From NCBI GenBank assembly GCA_030674185.1, contig JAPXFY010000026.1:59185965-59249964 (forward strand): a stretch of DNA of 64,000 bases, given 5' to 3'. Of the stretch, positions 1-13,092 are shown piece after piece. The position numbers and the translations under genes are program-made. The first letter of the stretch is position 1, and each line of letters starts with the position of its first letter. A model generated the notes under the pieces. That model was given only the letters and a program-made list of their open reading frames with translations. It ran no database searches and was not told the DNA's origin. The DNA is from Monoplex corrugatus (lineage: Eukaryota > Mollusca > Gastropoda > Littorinimorpha > Ranellidae).

Positions 1-837
1 CCCCGCCTACTGTTTGACCAGCGGCTGACAACCAGGCTTTTGCAAGAACAATGTTCCCAGGTTACAGCAACAGGCCGTAGCAGGCACTGTAATGTCGTCA
101 GATGACTACCACCACACACACACAGAGCCAAACATTTGCTGATTTCCTCGTCTCTCACCTGTCAGTGTCACCAGGTTGTGTTGGCCGCTGCACTCTTTGA
201 CACCACCACCTCCCTCCAAGCCGCTCTGTCCTGATTTTTGTGGATAACTTCTTGAATATTCAGGACACTGACATGGTTATGTTCTCAGTATGAGACTGGA
301 AGTCTGCCTTTCTTCCTTGTCAGTGTTGGAAAAGATCTCTTGTCAATAGAACTGTTTACATGGTTTCCATATAACATTTATTAGAATGTTCATGTTTGAA
401 TTAAAGGCAGGCAAAATTAAGATTCATAGAACTTCACACAGAGACAAGTGAACAAAAGTAATTACTACTGTAGTCAATGTTTCTTTTCATGAAAATAACA
501 GACTCATTATCAAAGCGCACCGTTAACGCCACAGCTAAAGGTCTCGGATATGCTGCTTCTACTTGTACTTAAAAACGACTGTAAACATAACATGCACATG
601 TATGTAGTGTTATAAATGTGAGTGACAACTACCGTGTGCAGGATCGCGAGTCTCTATATGCATGTGTATGTGTGTGCACACACCTCTGTTTGTGTGTGTG
701 TACATATACATATTTTGGATTGGAGTATGTCATTTAGTTGTTGCTCCTACGTTGAAAAGTATGGATGAGAAATGTTCAGTTCAGATGTTAAAAAACTGTT
801 TATCAGTTTTACTTGTACATAACACTGATTTACAAAC
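1..837. other. Unassigned sequence before the first satellite array
   Basis: No gene is recognised. On the minus strand, about 170-300 holds a short open stretch ending at a good donor-like site (ACAG then gtgaga near 160), but its product resembles nothing I know and it lacks a convincing acceptor. It could be a decayed retroelement. A short CA run lies at 113-125. Confidence 0.5.
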
Positions 838-3800
838 TGTATACAGTCAGCGTATACAATGTATTATATGTATACATAAAGCCAGTGTATACAATGTATT
901 ACGATATGTATATATATAGCCAGTATACACAGTGTATTATGACATATATACAACTAGTGTATACAGTGTATCATGATTTGTATATATTAGACAACCAGTG
1001 TATACAGTGTATTATGATGTATATATACAACCAGTGTATACAGTGTATCATGATTTGTATATATTATACAACCAGTGTATACAGTGTATCATGATTTGTA
1101 TATATTATACAACCAGTGTATACAGTGTATCATGACCTGTATATATATTATACAACCAGTGTATAGAGACTATTATGATTTGTATATATTATACAACCAG
1201 CGTATACAGTGTATCATGACCTGTATATATATTATACAACCAGTGTATAGAGACTATTATGATTTGTATATATTATACAACCAGCTGTATACAGTGTATC
1301 ATGACCTGTATATATATTATACAACCAGTGTATAGAGACTATTATGATTTGTATATATTATACACCAGTGTATACAGTGTATCATGACCTGTATATATAT
1401 TATACAACCAGTGTATAGAGACTATTATGATTTGTATATATTTATACAGCCAGTGTATACAGTGTATCATGACCTGTATATATATTATACAACCAGTGTA
1501 TAGAGACTATATGATTTGTATATATTATACCATGTATACAGTGTATCATGACTGTATTAATTATAAACGTGTATACAGTGTATCATGACCTGTATATATA
1601 TTATACAACCAGTGTATAGAGACTATTATGATTTGTATATATTATACAACCAGTGTATACAGTGTATCATGACCTGTATATATATTATACAACCAGTGTA
1701 TACAGTATTATGATTTATATATTATACAACCAGTGTATACAGTGTATCATGACCTGTATATATATTATACAACCAGTGTATAGAGATATTATGATTTGTA
1801 TATTATACACCAGTGTATACAGTGTATCATGACCTGTATATATATTATACAACCAGTGTATAGAGATATTATGATTTGTATATATTATACAGCCAGGTAT
1901 ACAGTGTATCATGACCTGTATATATATTATACAACCAGTGTATAGAGACTATTATGATTTGTATATATTATACAACCAGGTATACAGTGTATCATGACCT
2001 GTATATATATTATACAACCAGTGTATAGAGACTATTATGATTTGTATATATTATACAGCCAGCGTATACGTGTATCATGACCTGTATATATATTATACAA
2101 CCAGTGTATAGAGACTATTTTTGATTGTATATATTATACAGCCAGTGTATACAGTGTATCATGACCTGTATATATTATACAACCAGTGTAAGAGACTTTA
2201 TGATTTGTATATTTTATACAGCCAGTGTATACAGTGTATCATGACCTGTATATATATTATACAACCAGGTATACAGATATGACTTATATTTATTATACAA
2301 CCAGTGTATAGAGACTATTATGATTTGTATATATTATACAACCAGTGTATACAGTGTATCATGACCTGTATATATATTATACAACAGTGTATAAGACTAT
2401 TATGATTTGTATATATTATACACCAGTGTATACAGTGTATCATGACCTGTATATATATTATACAACCATGTATAGAGGATATTATGATTTGTATATATTA
2501 TACAACCAGTATACAGTGTATCATGACCTGTATATATATTATACAACCAGTGTATAAGACTATTATGATTTGTATATATTATACAACCAGCGTATACTGA
2601 TCATGATGTATATATACAACCAGTGTATAGAGTATAGATTTGTATAATATACACCAGTGTATACAGTGTATCATGACCTGTATATATATTATACAACCAG
2701 TGTATAGAGACTATTATGATTTGTATATATTATACAGCCAGTGTATACAGTGTATCATGACCTGTATATATATTATACAACCAGTGTATACAGTTATTAT
2801 GACCTGTATATATTTATACAACCAGTGTATAAGATTTATATTTGTATATATTATACAACCAGGTATACAGTGTATCATGACCTGTATATATATTATACAA
2901 CCAGTGTATAGAGACTATTATGATTGATATATATTATACACCAGTGTATACAGTGTATCATGACCTGTATATATATTATACAACCAGTGTTAAGACTATT
3001 ATGATTTGTATATATTATACAACCAGTGTATACAGTGTATCATGACCTGTATATATATTATACAACCAGTGTATAGAGACTATTATGATTTGTATATATT
3101 ATACAGCCAGTGTATACAGTGTATCATGACCTGTATATATATTATACAACCAGTGTATAGAGACTATTATGATTTGTATATATTATACAACCAGCGTATA
3201 CAGTGTATCATGACCTGTATATATATTATACAACCAGTGTATAGAGACTTTTATTTATATTAAAGTATGTATATGTAAAAAATATATATTTTATATATAA
3301 CAGCCAGGTATACAGTGTATCATGACCTGTATATATATTATACAACCAGTGTATAGAGACTATTATGATTTGTATATATTATACACCAGTGTATACAGTG
3401 TATCATGACCTGTATATATATTATACAACCAGTGTATGCATTAGAGATATATTATAGATTTGTATATATTATTTTACAACCAGTGTATACAGTGTATCAT
3501 GACCTGTATATATATATACAACCAGTGTATAGAGACTATATGATTTGTATATATTATACAACCAGCGTATACAGTGTATCATGACCTGTATATATATTAT
3601 ACAACCAGTGTATAGAGACTATATGATTTGTATATATTATACAGCCATGTATACAGTGTATCATGACCTGTATATATATTATACAACCAGTGTATAGAGA
3701 CTATTATGATTTGTATATATTATACAACCAGGTATACAGTGTATCATGACCTGTATATATATTATACAACCAGTGTATAGAGACTATTATGATTGTATAT

Positions 3801-5412
3801 ATTATACAACCAGGTATACAGTGTATCATGACCTGTATATATATTATACAACCAGTGTATAACAGTTATATGCTGTATATATTATACAACCAGTGTATAC
3901 AGTGTATCATGACCTGTATATATTATACAACCAGTGTATGAGACTATTATGATTTGTATATATTATCAACCAGGTATACAGTGTATCATGACCTGTATAT
4001 ATATTATACAACCAGTGTATAGAGACTATTATGATTTGTATATATTATACACCAGGTATACAGTGTATCATGACCTGTATATATATTATACAACCAGTGT
4101 ATAGAGACTATTATGATTTGTATATATTATACAACCAGTGTATACAGTGTATCATGACCTGTATATATATTATACAACCAGTGTATAGAGACTATTATGA
4201 TTTGTATATATTATACAACCAGCGTATACAGTGTATCATGACCTGTATATATATTATACAACCAGTGTATAGAGACTATTATGATTTGTATATATTATAC
4301 AGCCAGTGTATACAGTGTATCATGACCTGTATATATATTATACAACCAGTGTATAGAGACTATTATGATTTGTATATATTATACAACCAGGTATACAGTG
4401 TATCATGACCTGTATATATATTATACAACCAGTGTATAGAGACTATTATGATTTGTATATATTATACAACCAGAGTATACAGTGTATCATGACCTGTATA
4501 TATATTATACAACCAGTGTATACAGTGTATCATGACCTGTATATATATTATACAACCAGTGTAACAGTGTATCATGACCTGTATATATATTATACAACCA
4601 GTGTATAAGGATATTATGATTTGTATATATTATACAACCAGTGTATACAGTGTATCATGACCTGTATATATATTATACAACCAGTGTATAGAGACTATTA
4701 TGATTTGTATATATTATACAACCAGTGTATACAGTGTATCATGACCTGTATATATATTATACAAACCCAGTGTTATAGAGTACATTATGATTTGTATATA
4801 TTATACAACCAGCGTATACAGTGTATCATGACCTGTATATATATTATACAACCAGTGTATAGAGACTATTATGATTTGTATATATTTATACAGCCAGTGT
4901 ATACAGTGTATCATGACCTGTATATATATTATACAACCAGTGTATAGAGACTATTATGATTTGTATATATTATACAACCAGTGTATACAGTGTATCATGA
5001 CCTGTATATATATTATACAACCAGTGTATACAGTGTATCATGACCTGTATATATATTATACAACCAGTGTATAGAGACTATTATGATTTGTATATATTAT
5101 ACAGCCAGTGTATACAGTGTATCATGACCTGTATATATATTATACAACCAGTGTATAGAGACTATTATGATTTGTATATATTATACAGCCAGTTTATGCA
5201 ATGTTTTCAAAGTACAAAAGATAGTGCATACAATTTATTATGACTTGTACATACACAGCCAATCTATACAATACATTATGACATATATACAGCCAGTGTA
5301 TACAGTGTATTATGACCTTATATATATATACAGCCAGTGTATACAGTGTATTATGACCTGTATATATATACAGCCAGTGTATACAGCGTATTATGACCTG
5401 TATATATACATC
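838..5412. repeat. AT-rich satellite-like array, 84-bp dimeric unit
   Basis: About 54 units of 84 bp, each built of two related halves of about 43 and 41 bp. One half carries 'gtgtatcatgacctg', the other 'gagactattatgatttg', and both share the core 'tatattatacaaccagt'. Period checked directly: successive 'gtatacagtg' starts at 4056 and 4140. Edges at about 838-1080 and 5215-5412 are diverged and largely monomeric. Because 84 is divisible by 3, some frames stay open (28-residue repeating peptides); these are not genes. Many copies differ by one-base deletions. Confidence 0.95.
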
Positions 5413-5732
5413 CAGAGGTTGTGTCTCTGTAAAACATCATTGAATTTTATCACCCATTACCAGTAGTCACTGCTGTGAAAGGTTGACAGTGTTGAAATTA
5501 AACAGCTTGTGAAAGGAAAAAAACACCTTGCCATGGTTATAAAAAAAGAAAAGAACAGACAGCTATGTAGACCAGGACAAACTGAGGATAGTAACTCACA
5601 TTCTGAAGATGTGCCAGGGCCTGAAAACGAGGGTTCAGCTGCCATGGTACCCCTGAGATGGCTGCACAACATAAAGACATACATGATGCCCATAGAACTG
5701 TTCTCCTTTCTCACATATATGTGCACACATAA

Positions 5733-5878
5733 TAATAATAATAATTACACTATTTATGTAGCGCAAAATCTTGATAAAAATCAAATCTAAGCACTGAACA
5801 TACACATACGCACGCATGCACACACACATACACACGGCTATAAATGGGGAAAAAGAAGTAAAGCAATGGAAATTTATA
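5733..5878 (-). mobile_element. 3'-terminal fragment of L2/CR1-like LINE
   Basis: Matches the last part of the LINE 3' untranslated region seen at 5879-6889: an (AAT)n end, 'gcgcaaaatcttgataaaa', an AC-rich tract and 'ctataaatgggg'. It is a separate, strongly 5'-truncated insertion in the same orientation, directly abutting the next copy. Confidence 0.75.
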
Positions 5879-6889
5879 ATAATAATCATAATAATAATAA
5901 TAATATACAATATTTTATATAGCGCAAAATCTTGATAAAATCAAATCTAAGCGCTAAAACAGACACACACGCACGCACGCACACACGCACGCACGCACGC
6001 ACACACACACACACACACACAACACACACACGCACACGCACATGCACACGCACACGCACACGCACACAGCTATAAATGGGGAGAAAGAATAAAAGCAATG
6101 GAAAATTATAGAGAGCATACTATATACAAATATATATTACAATGTGATTCCCCTCCGAGTGGAGACAGGCTGCAGAGGGGATTGAGTGAGGTCAGGATTT
6201 TATGCAGAGGAGAAAAGGTGAGTTTTGAGAGCGGACTTGAAGGAGACAAAAGTAGGTTGCTGACGGACTGAGAGAGGAAGTTTGTTCCAGGAAAGTGGAC
6301 CAGAAACAGAGAAGGCTCGTGGACCATAGGTATTGAGCTTAGTGCATGGAAAGCGAAAAGTCAGAGGATCAGAGGCAGAGCGGAGGATACGTGAGGGAAC
6401 ATAGATCTCAAGTAGGCTTGACAGGTAATCGGGGGCTGCGTTATTAAGACTTTTGTAGCAGATGGCGTCTAGTTTGTACTGTATGCGCTTTGATACAGGG
6501 AGCCAGTGAAGTTGTGCCAGGAGAGGAGATATGTGGTCAGCTTTTTTCTTTTTTAGTACAAGGCGTACAGCATTATTTTGAATGCGCTGTAGAATGTGAA
6601 TGGTGGAGGCAGGAAGACCAGACAGGAGTGAATTGCAATAGTCAATGCGAGACATTATGAAGGAGAGAATGAGTTTTGCAGTTGTTTCAACAGAGAGATA
6701 CTTCCTGATCAGGCTTATACGATGGAGGTGATAGTAGCAAGATCTGGCAGTTTGAGAAACAAAGTTGTTCATGGAGAGGGTAGAGTCAAGGCAGACACCA
6801 AGGTTCTTAGCTGAATCAGAAATTGGGACTGATGTGTTACATAACGGGAGAGAAAGAGGGGGCAGCTGAGAAAGTTTCTGACGGGTGCC
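5879..6889 (-). mobile_element. 5'-truncated L2/CR1-like LINE, C-terminal RT region
   Basis: The minus-strand open frame from about 6886 to 6200 encodes the end of a non-LTR reverse transcriptase: KNLGVCLDSTLSM, then [27 protein letters not shown], the [16 protein letters not shown] block and the terminal [11 protein letters not shown]. This C-terminus is typical of CR1/L2-group LINEs in the Jockey superfamily. It is nearly identical to the plus-strand copy split between 22566 and 25949, so both belong to one recently active family. The 3' untranslated part contains an AC tract and ends in (AAT)n. The 5' end is truncated at about 6889 against a C-run and an AC microsatellite. Confidence 0.85.
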
Positions 6890-6912
6890 CCCCCCCCCAC
6901 ACACACACACAC

Positions 6913-6976
<64 letters not shown>
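6888..6976. repeat. (C)n(AC)n microsatellite
   Basis: A run of C followed by about 38 AC units, sitting exactly at the 5' truncation point of the LINE fragment. Open frames rich in TH or CV are artefacts of this repeat. Confidence 0.95.
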
Positions 6977-6978
<2 letters not shown>

Positions 6979-8199
6979 GTTGCTCTCAAACCTATGCATG
7001 TGCATGTAAACACAGACACACACACTGTTTCTCTCTTTTATGTTGTGGCATTGTTTGCTATTTCCAGCAAATTTACAACCAGTAGTTTGCCAAAGCTTTC
7101 TGTAAGCGCAGTGCCTGTACTGTACACTGATCCTGACACTGTTTCTAAAGAACTGATCTGCCTGTTGACCATGAAGACAAAAGCTGGTTCCAAAGATCCT
7201 TCAGTCACCTTCTGACTTCATCCATTCCCTTGCTGCCAGGATTTCACCAGAATCCTGTTGGTCAGCATCTTTTCGGGGTGACCTTGGTTGGCCTTCTCAG
7301 CCAGTGTAGCCCCTCAGTGTCATCAGTCACATTGGACTTAGCAATGCCCTGCTCTGTTCTGCTTACACCTCCAGGGACGTGGACCCAGGGTTGGGCTTTT
7401 GGAGGCATATTGAGATATTCAAATCAACAAGACCACATTAGACACATTAGCTTTTTCACATCGTAACGCTAGCCCGCTAGCATTCTCGCGGAGAACCGCA
7501 GGTGCCGGAACGCTAGGGGTATAGCGTTCAGCAAGCTCGCCACTGACAACGTAATGCTAGCATCTTGTGTTAGAAAATTCCTACGTGAAGCCAGTTATGG
7601 TCTAAGGGAAACAACCTCTATTATAGTATCAAGTAACCATTTCTAAATACTGTGAGAGTGATTTCCCATGTAAAAAGTCTATTTTAATAATTTTTCGGGC
7701 GTGAGAACAATGTCACCTGAACCGTGTGCTTCACTGAAACAAAGGCAAAATGGACCGCCCTGCGAATTCAGTAATTGTGTCTGCTGATTCAACTGTTCAA
7801 TCAGGATTGTGGAATTTTTTGTGTGTGTGTACTTTTTGAGCTTCTGATCAGATGATACAAGTCAAGGAGAATTGATGAGTCTCTTTTTTCTGTTTTGTTT
7901 ACATCTGCTGAATGGATGAAATGCTTGTCTGAAATGCTCCTCAACCATGTTATTTCATTGCACAAATAACCTCAAAGCATGTCTGAACAAACCTTATACT
8001 GTAGGTATCCTAAAACAGGATTAAATTACCTTTCTAACCATACCCTACATGTTGATGTTAGTCATTTGGGGCGTCTGTGAAAATTAATTCAAAGTGGCCT
8101 AAAAATGCACGTTTCCAGGGAAAGTAGTCAGTCAGTGGCAGCTGGCACGTCTGCAGGGAAGTAGGTCAAATAGCCAGCTGACGATGCCAAAGACTTAGA
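6977..8199. other. Unassigned unique sequence
   Basis: No gene or known repeat recognised on either strand. A 47-residue minus-strand frame (ATG near 7409) is open but unsupported. The stretch 7450-7560 contains two related motifs around 'aacgctagc' and 'aatgctagc', perhaps part of an old element. Confidence 0.4.
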
Positions 8200-8460
8200 A
8201 AATGTGAGTGACGTTAAATATTTAGGTTCAGTTACAGTTCTTCAAGACATCTGTACTAACGACATCAAAATAAGAACAGGAATGGCAAACCAGAAAATGA
8301 TCCAAATCAATGTTTGAAAAGACAGAAGCATACCACAGCCCTTAAGATCAAAATTCTAAAATGTCCAATCTAGATGTAAGTGGATGTCAAACCTGGACAT
8401 GCAGAAAAGCAAATGAAAGTAAGACTGTAGCAACAGAGATGTGATTCTACAGCTTCTCAG
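8200..8460 (+). mobile_element. Decayed RTE-type LINE fragment
   Basis: Broken frames give VKYLGSVTV, then DIKIRTGMANQKM and a piece resembling the RTE post-RT region. The same region is better preserved at 56760-56890. No intact frame. A 38-bp direct duplication around 'cagagatgtgattctacag' follows at about 8437-8510. Confidence 0.6.
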
Positions 8461-8559
8461 AGTCTAACAGACAGAGATGTGATTCTACAGCTTCTCAGAG
8501 TCAAACAGACTGATACAAGAACAAATGAAAGCGACGTTAGCTGCTGGCACAACTCAACA

Positions 8560-9005
8560 AAAGAAAAATAGATCCAAAACAAGTGTGACTGCCCGCGCCC
8601 AAGCAAACACGAACCAGAAGAACAAGAAAACCAATATAAGTGCGTATCCAACGAGACAAAACAAAACAAGTGCAAATTTTCGGCCAACAAGCCTTTGTCA
8701 AGCGCGAACGCACGGTCACAAACAGATCACAGACACCAAACAATGGATAATAAAAAAAAAATTTTTTTTTTAAAAAAGGGGACTAAAAACTTCCCTGCCG
8801 CCTCGTCCATTTCTTACCCACTGGACGAGGCGGCAGGGAAGTTTTTAGTCCCGTTTTTATTATCCATTGTTTGGTGTCTGTGATCTGTTTGTGACCGTGC
8901 GTTCGCGCTTGACAAAGGCTAGTTGGCCGAAAATTTGCGCTTGTTTTGTTTTGTCTCGTTGGATACGCGCTTATATTGGTTTTCTTGTTCTTCTGGTTCG
9001 AAAAG
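8560..9005. mobile_element. Foldback element with arms of about 200 bp
   Basis: The left arm (about 8590-8790) and right arm (about 8825-9003) are inverted copies of each other. They share the core 'aaattttcggcca', the 'tttgtcaagcgcgaacg' block, 'cacaaacagatcac' and 'ggataataaaa'. The centre is itself palindromic around 'ctgccgcctcgtcca'. Neither arm codes for protein. Related arms occur at 15701-15858, 33079-33250, 34228-34899, 38680-39085, 56035-56130 and 62735-62890, defining a dispersed non-autonomous family. Confidence 0.75.
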
Positions 9006-9224
9006 AAAAATAACGCACATCGCCCGCACAACCTGCAACACCAACACAATCCTGATGACAAACAGTTTTACAAGGAAAAGTTGAGGCCAGAGGAAATCCA
9101 GACAGACCACCCACCTCTGATATGAATGATATCACAAACATCAGCGGTTGGAGGATCTACAAAATAGTGAAGAGAAATCAAGACCAGAGTAAACAGAGTA
9201 AAGTGGTTGTGGTGTCTGCTACTG

Positions 9225-10455
9225 TGATACTGACAGGTAACAGGTGAATGGCAGGATAAGAAAAAACAGCCATACAGGTAATGATACTGACAGGTGACAG
9301 GTGAATGGCAGGATAAGAAAAAACAGCCATACAGGTAATGACACTGACAGGTAACAGGTGAATGGCAGGATAAGAAAAAACAGCCATACAGGTAATGATA
9401 CTGACAGGTAACAGGTGAATGACAGGATAAGAAAAAATGGCCATACAGGTAATGACACTGACAGGTAACAGGTGAATGGCAGGATAAGAAAAAACAGCCA
9501 TACAGGTAATGACACTGACAGGTAACAGGTGAATGGCAGGATAAGAAAAAACAGCCGTACAGGTAAATGATCCTGACAGGTAACAGGTGAATGGCAGGAT
9601 AAGAAAAAACACCCACACAGGTAATGACACTGACAGGTAACAGGTGAATGGCAGGATAAGAAAAAACAGCCGTACAGGTAATGATACTGACAGGTGACAG
9701 GTAACAGGTGAATGGCAGGATAAGAAAAAACAGCCGTACAGGTAATGATACTGACAGGTGACAGGTGACAGCTGAATGGCAGGATAAGAAAAAACAGCCG
9801 TACAGGTAATGACATTGACAGGTAACAGGTGAATGGCAGGATAAGAAAAAACAGCCGTACAGGTAATGATCCTGACAGGTAACAGGTGAATGGCAGGATA
9901 AGAAAAAACAGCCATACAGGTAATGATACTGACAGGTGACAGGTGAATGGCAGGATAAGAAAAAACAGCCGTACAGGTAATGACACTGACAGGTGACAGG
10001 TAACAGGTGAATGGCAGGATAAGAAAAAATGGCCATACAGGTAATGATACTGACAGGTAACAGGTGAATGGCAGGATAAGAAAAAACAGCCGTACAGGTA
10101 ATGATACTGACAGGTGACAGGTGAATGGCAGGATAAGAAAAAAACAGCCATACAGGTAATGATACTGACAGGTGACAGGTGAATGGCAGGATAAGGAAAA
10201 ATGGCCATACAGGTAATGAAACTGACAGGTGACAGGTGACAGGTGAATGGCAGGGTAAGAAAAAATGGCCATACAGGTAATGATACTGACAGGTGACAGG
10301 TGACAGGTGATGGCAGGGTAAGAAAAAATGGCCATACAGGTAATGATACTGACAGGTAACAGGTGAATGGCAGGGTAAGAAAAAATGGCCATACAGGTAA
10401 TGATACTGACAGGTAACAGGTGAATGGCAGGGTAAGAAAAAATGGCCATACATGT
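9225..10455. repeat. 57-bp minisatellite
   Basis: About 21 units of about 57 bp with cores 'gtgaatggcaggataag' and 'acaggtaatgatactgac'. Length varies through 10-bp additions of the internal 'acaggtgacaggtaacagg' motif. All three minus frames are open for more than 1.2 kb because 57 is a multiple of 3 and the unit lacks minus-strand stops. The predicted product (repeated CHSPVTCQYHYLYG) has no family resemblance and is not annotated as a gene. Confidence 0.95.
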
Positions 10456-10766
10456 AAAAGTCCACACATTATTCAACAGCATGTTGGAAGTGCAATCCTA
10501 GAATGAAACAGAAAAACAAAACTATATCCTCTTCTGTGAAGTTATGGCTTGCGCCATCTAGGGTTGACAAATCATGAGAGAATTTCCCCTTGATCAAATG
10601 TTCTTGTTTTTTGTAGGAAAAGTGGTGTGAAATAATAGAAATTCTCCAAAACATGGACAATATTTCTACTTTCCCTTCATACGTGTAACCACCCATCCAG
10701 GACTAGATCCTTCTTCCTTTCACACACACAAACAACACACACCAAATTTTACAGCTCCTAAACTAC
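10456..10766. other. Unassigned unique sequence
   Basis: No gene recognised. A 75-residue minus-strand frame is open here but shows no splice context or family motif. Confidence 0.4.
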
Positions 10767-11048
10767 AAAACCTCAATAATTCCCCATTTCCCAATGACCG
10801 CAACACTCACGAGCGTTAACACTGGCCACCAAACGACAAAACCTCCATAATTCCCCATTTCCCAATGACCACAACACTCACAAGCGTTAACACTGGCCAC
10901 CAAACGACAAAACCTCAATAATTCCCCATTTCCCAATGACGGCAACACTCACGAGCGTTAACACTGGCCACCAAACGACAAAACCTCCATAATTCCCCAT
11001 TTCCCAATGACCACAACACTCACGAGCGTTAACACTGGCCACCAAACT
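10767..11048. repeat. 71-bp tandem repeat, four copies
   Basis: Copies of 'cctc(a/c)ataattcccc' start at 10771, 10842, 10913 and 10984, an exact 71-bp period. Copies 1 and 3, and copies 2 and 4, share the same a/c variant, suggesting duplication of a 142-bp pair. Confidence 0.95.
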
Positions 11049-11295
11049 AGATGTGTGATCCAAACGGCGATTTGTGGCTGTAGCACCGGCATTGATGTTG
11101 TTGCGAGGGGCGGGGTAAGGCAGGTTCGAATTCATCTGGCCCCTGTGGACAAATCATTTTGTAACAATGATTCACTATATCATAACTGTGTGTGTATGAT
11201 ACAACTTTAAAGTTAACATGACAATAAACAGTTGATTATGATGATGACAAGTGCGTGTGTGCATATGTAATTATGAGTGTGTTGTGTTTTTGTCT

Positions 11296-11300
11296 GTCCA

Positions 11301-11336
<36 letters not shown>

Positions 11337-11413
11337 CGAGTGTGAATGTGAGTGAGTGTGTGTGTGTGTGTGTGTGTATGTGTGTGTGCGTGTGTGTGTG
11401 TGTAAGACAGACA

Positions 11414-11484
<71 letters not shown>

Positions 11485-11575
11485 GCACACACACACACGC
11501 ACACACACACACACACACGCACACAGAGACAAGACGGATATCCAGCCAGTCAGCTAACCAGCAGGCAGACAGACA

Positions 11576-11635
<60 letters not shown>

Positions 11636-11682
11636 AGACGGATATCCAGCCAGTCAGCTAACCAGCAGGCAGACAGACACTG
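11296..11682. repeat. Inverted GT/AC microsatellite with duplicated 49-bp flank
   Basis: A GT tract (about 11306-11402) is followed at once by an AC tract (about 11411-11524), so the two can pair as a long hairpin. The segment 'agacaagacggatatccagc' with its downstream part occurs at about 11528-11577 and again at 11632-11680, separated by a second AC tract. Confidence 0.9.
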
Positions 11683-12062
11683 ACACATGTATAAATTAAC
11701 ACAATAACAAACAAAATTGCAATGACACAAAATGATATACAAGAGTCAATGCAATATTCTACAAAATATCATTAATGCATGAAACAAGGATTGATCATAC
11801 AACTCATTTAAATACTGATGTATACATATTTGTATTTTTACATAAATAAAAAAGTTTAAAAGAAAAACAAAAAACACAATGAATCAATGCAAGAGGAGTG
11901 AGGACTCCGATATCACAAACGAGAAAATAAAAGAAAATGAAAAATGAAACAGAAACAAGACAAAGAACTGACATGCTGCACAACTGTGAGGTACAACAAG
12001 ATAACAAGATTATATTTCAGCCCAGTGCACAGACACAAGGAAAATGTTTTGGCTATACATAC
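11683..12062. other. Unassigned AT-rich sequence
   Basis: No gene or recognisable element seen. Confidence 0.4.
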
Positions 12063-12074
12063 AATCACACTCAC

Positions 12075-13092
12075 TTACTTACTTACTTAGGCCTTGAGCC
12101 CCAGGAGGGGCATAGGCCATCCACAACCGCCCGCCATCGTCCACGATCCTGGGCTATTTGCTCAAGTTCTCGCCAGGAGTAGCCGGTCTGCTTGGCGTCC
12201 GCCTTCAGTTCTCTTCTCCAGGTGTTTTTTGGTCGGCCTCTCTTTCTCTTCCCTTGAGGGTTCCAGGTCAGGGCCTGGCGGGTGATGTTGGTTGATGGTT
12301 TCCTCAGGGTGTGCCCTATCCATCGCCATCTCCTTCTTCTGATTTCTTCTTCCACTGGCACTTGGTTAGTTCTCTGCCAGAGGTCTGTGTTACTGATGGT
12401 AACTGGCCAGTGGATCTTCAGTATCTTGCGTAGGCACGAGTTTATAAATGTCTGGACTCTTCTAGTAGTGGTCTTAGTTGTTCTCCACGTTTCTGTTCCA
12501 TACAAAAGAACTGATTTGATGTTTGAGTTGAACAGGCGGATTTTAGTGCGGGGTGTGATCATGTGGGATCGCCAGATGTTCTTGAGGGCCAAGAAGGATG
12601 CTCTTGCCTTTCCGATGCGGGTCTTCACGTCTGCATCTGTTCCTCCCTGCTGATTGACTACACTCCCAAGGTAAGTGAAGGTCTCGACCTCCTCCAGGTT
12701 GTTGTCTCCCAACTTCACTGCCTCTGTGCTGGAAGCATTGATTTTCAGAATTTTGGTCTTGTTGGGGTGGATGTGAAGGCCGACTTGGGACGCATGGGAG
12801 GCCAGGCTTGAAGTCTTGTTCTGCATCTGTTGCTGTTTGTGGGAGAGCAGAGCGAGGTCATCGGCAAAGTCCAAATCGTCCAACTGAGTCCATAGGGTCC
12901 ACTGGATGCCATTCCTCTGTCCATCTGTTGTCCGTCTCATCACCCAATCGATGGCGAGGAGGAACAGAAATGTTGACAGCAGGCATCCTTGACGTACGCC
13001 GGTCCTTACATCAAAGCGACGCGTCAGCTGGCCTCCGTGAACGACCCGACATGCCATCCCTTCATATGACTCTTTGATGATTCGTGTCAGTT
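12075..13092 (-). mobile_element. 5'-truncated non-LTR retrotransposon with 12-bp TSD
   Basis: The minus-strand frame from about 13092 to 12083 stays open through the second half of a reverse transcriptase: box C as [15 protein letters not shown], the catalytic DFADD motif, the YLGSVV block, LLYGTETWR, then a C-terminal domain with [10 protein letters not shown] and [14 protein letters not shown]. The clade is uncertain; it is clearly different from the RTE copies at 20524 and 56645 and from the L2/CR1-like family. The 3' end is a short (AAGT)n run. The insertion is bounded by a perfect 12-bp direct repeat, AATCACACTCAC, at 12063-12074 and 13093-13104. It lacks the endonuclease and N-terminal RT, so it is not autonomous. 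Confidence 0.88.

Noticed and set aside
160..300. A possible minus-strand exon (donor ACAG then gtgaga) as the missing MVB12 C-terminus
   Set aside because: The open frame does not resemble the MVB12 linker or UMA domain and lacks a good acceptor.
9068..10482. Minus-strand open frames of 416-465 residues in all three frames
   Set aside because: They follow from a 57-bp tandem repeat without minus-strand stops. All three frames are equally open and no domain is present.
11213..11661. CV-rich and TH-rich frames
   Set aside because: Translations of GT/AC microsatellites. The same applies at 6837, 13793, 26472, 43640 and 57397.
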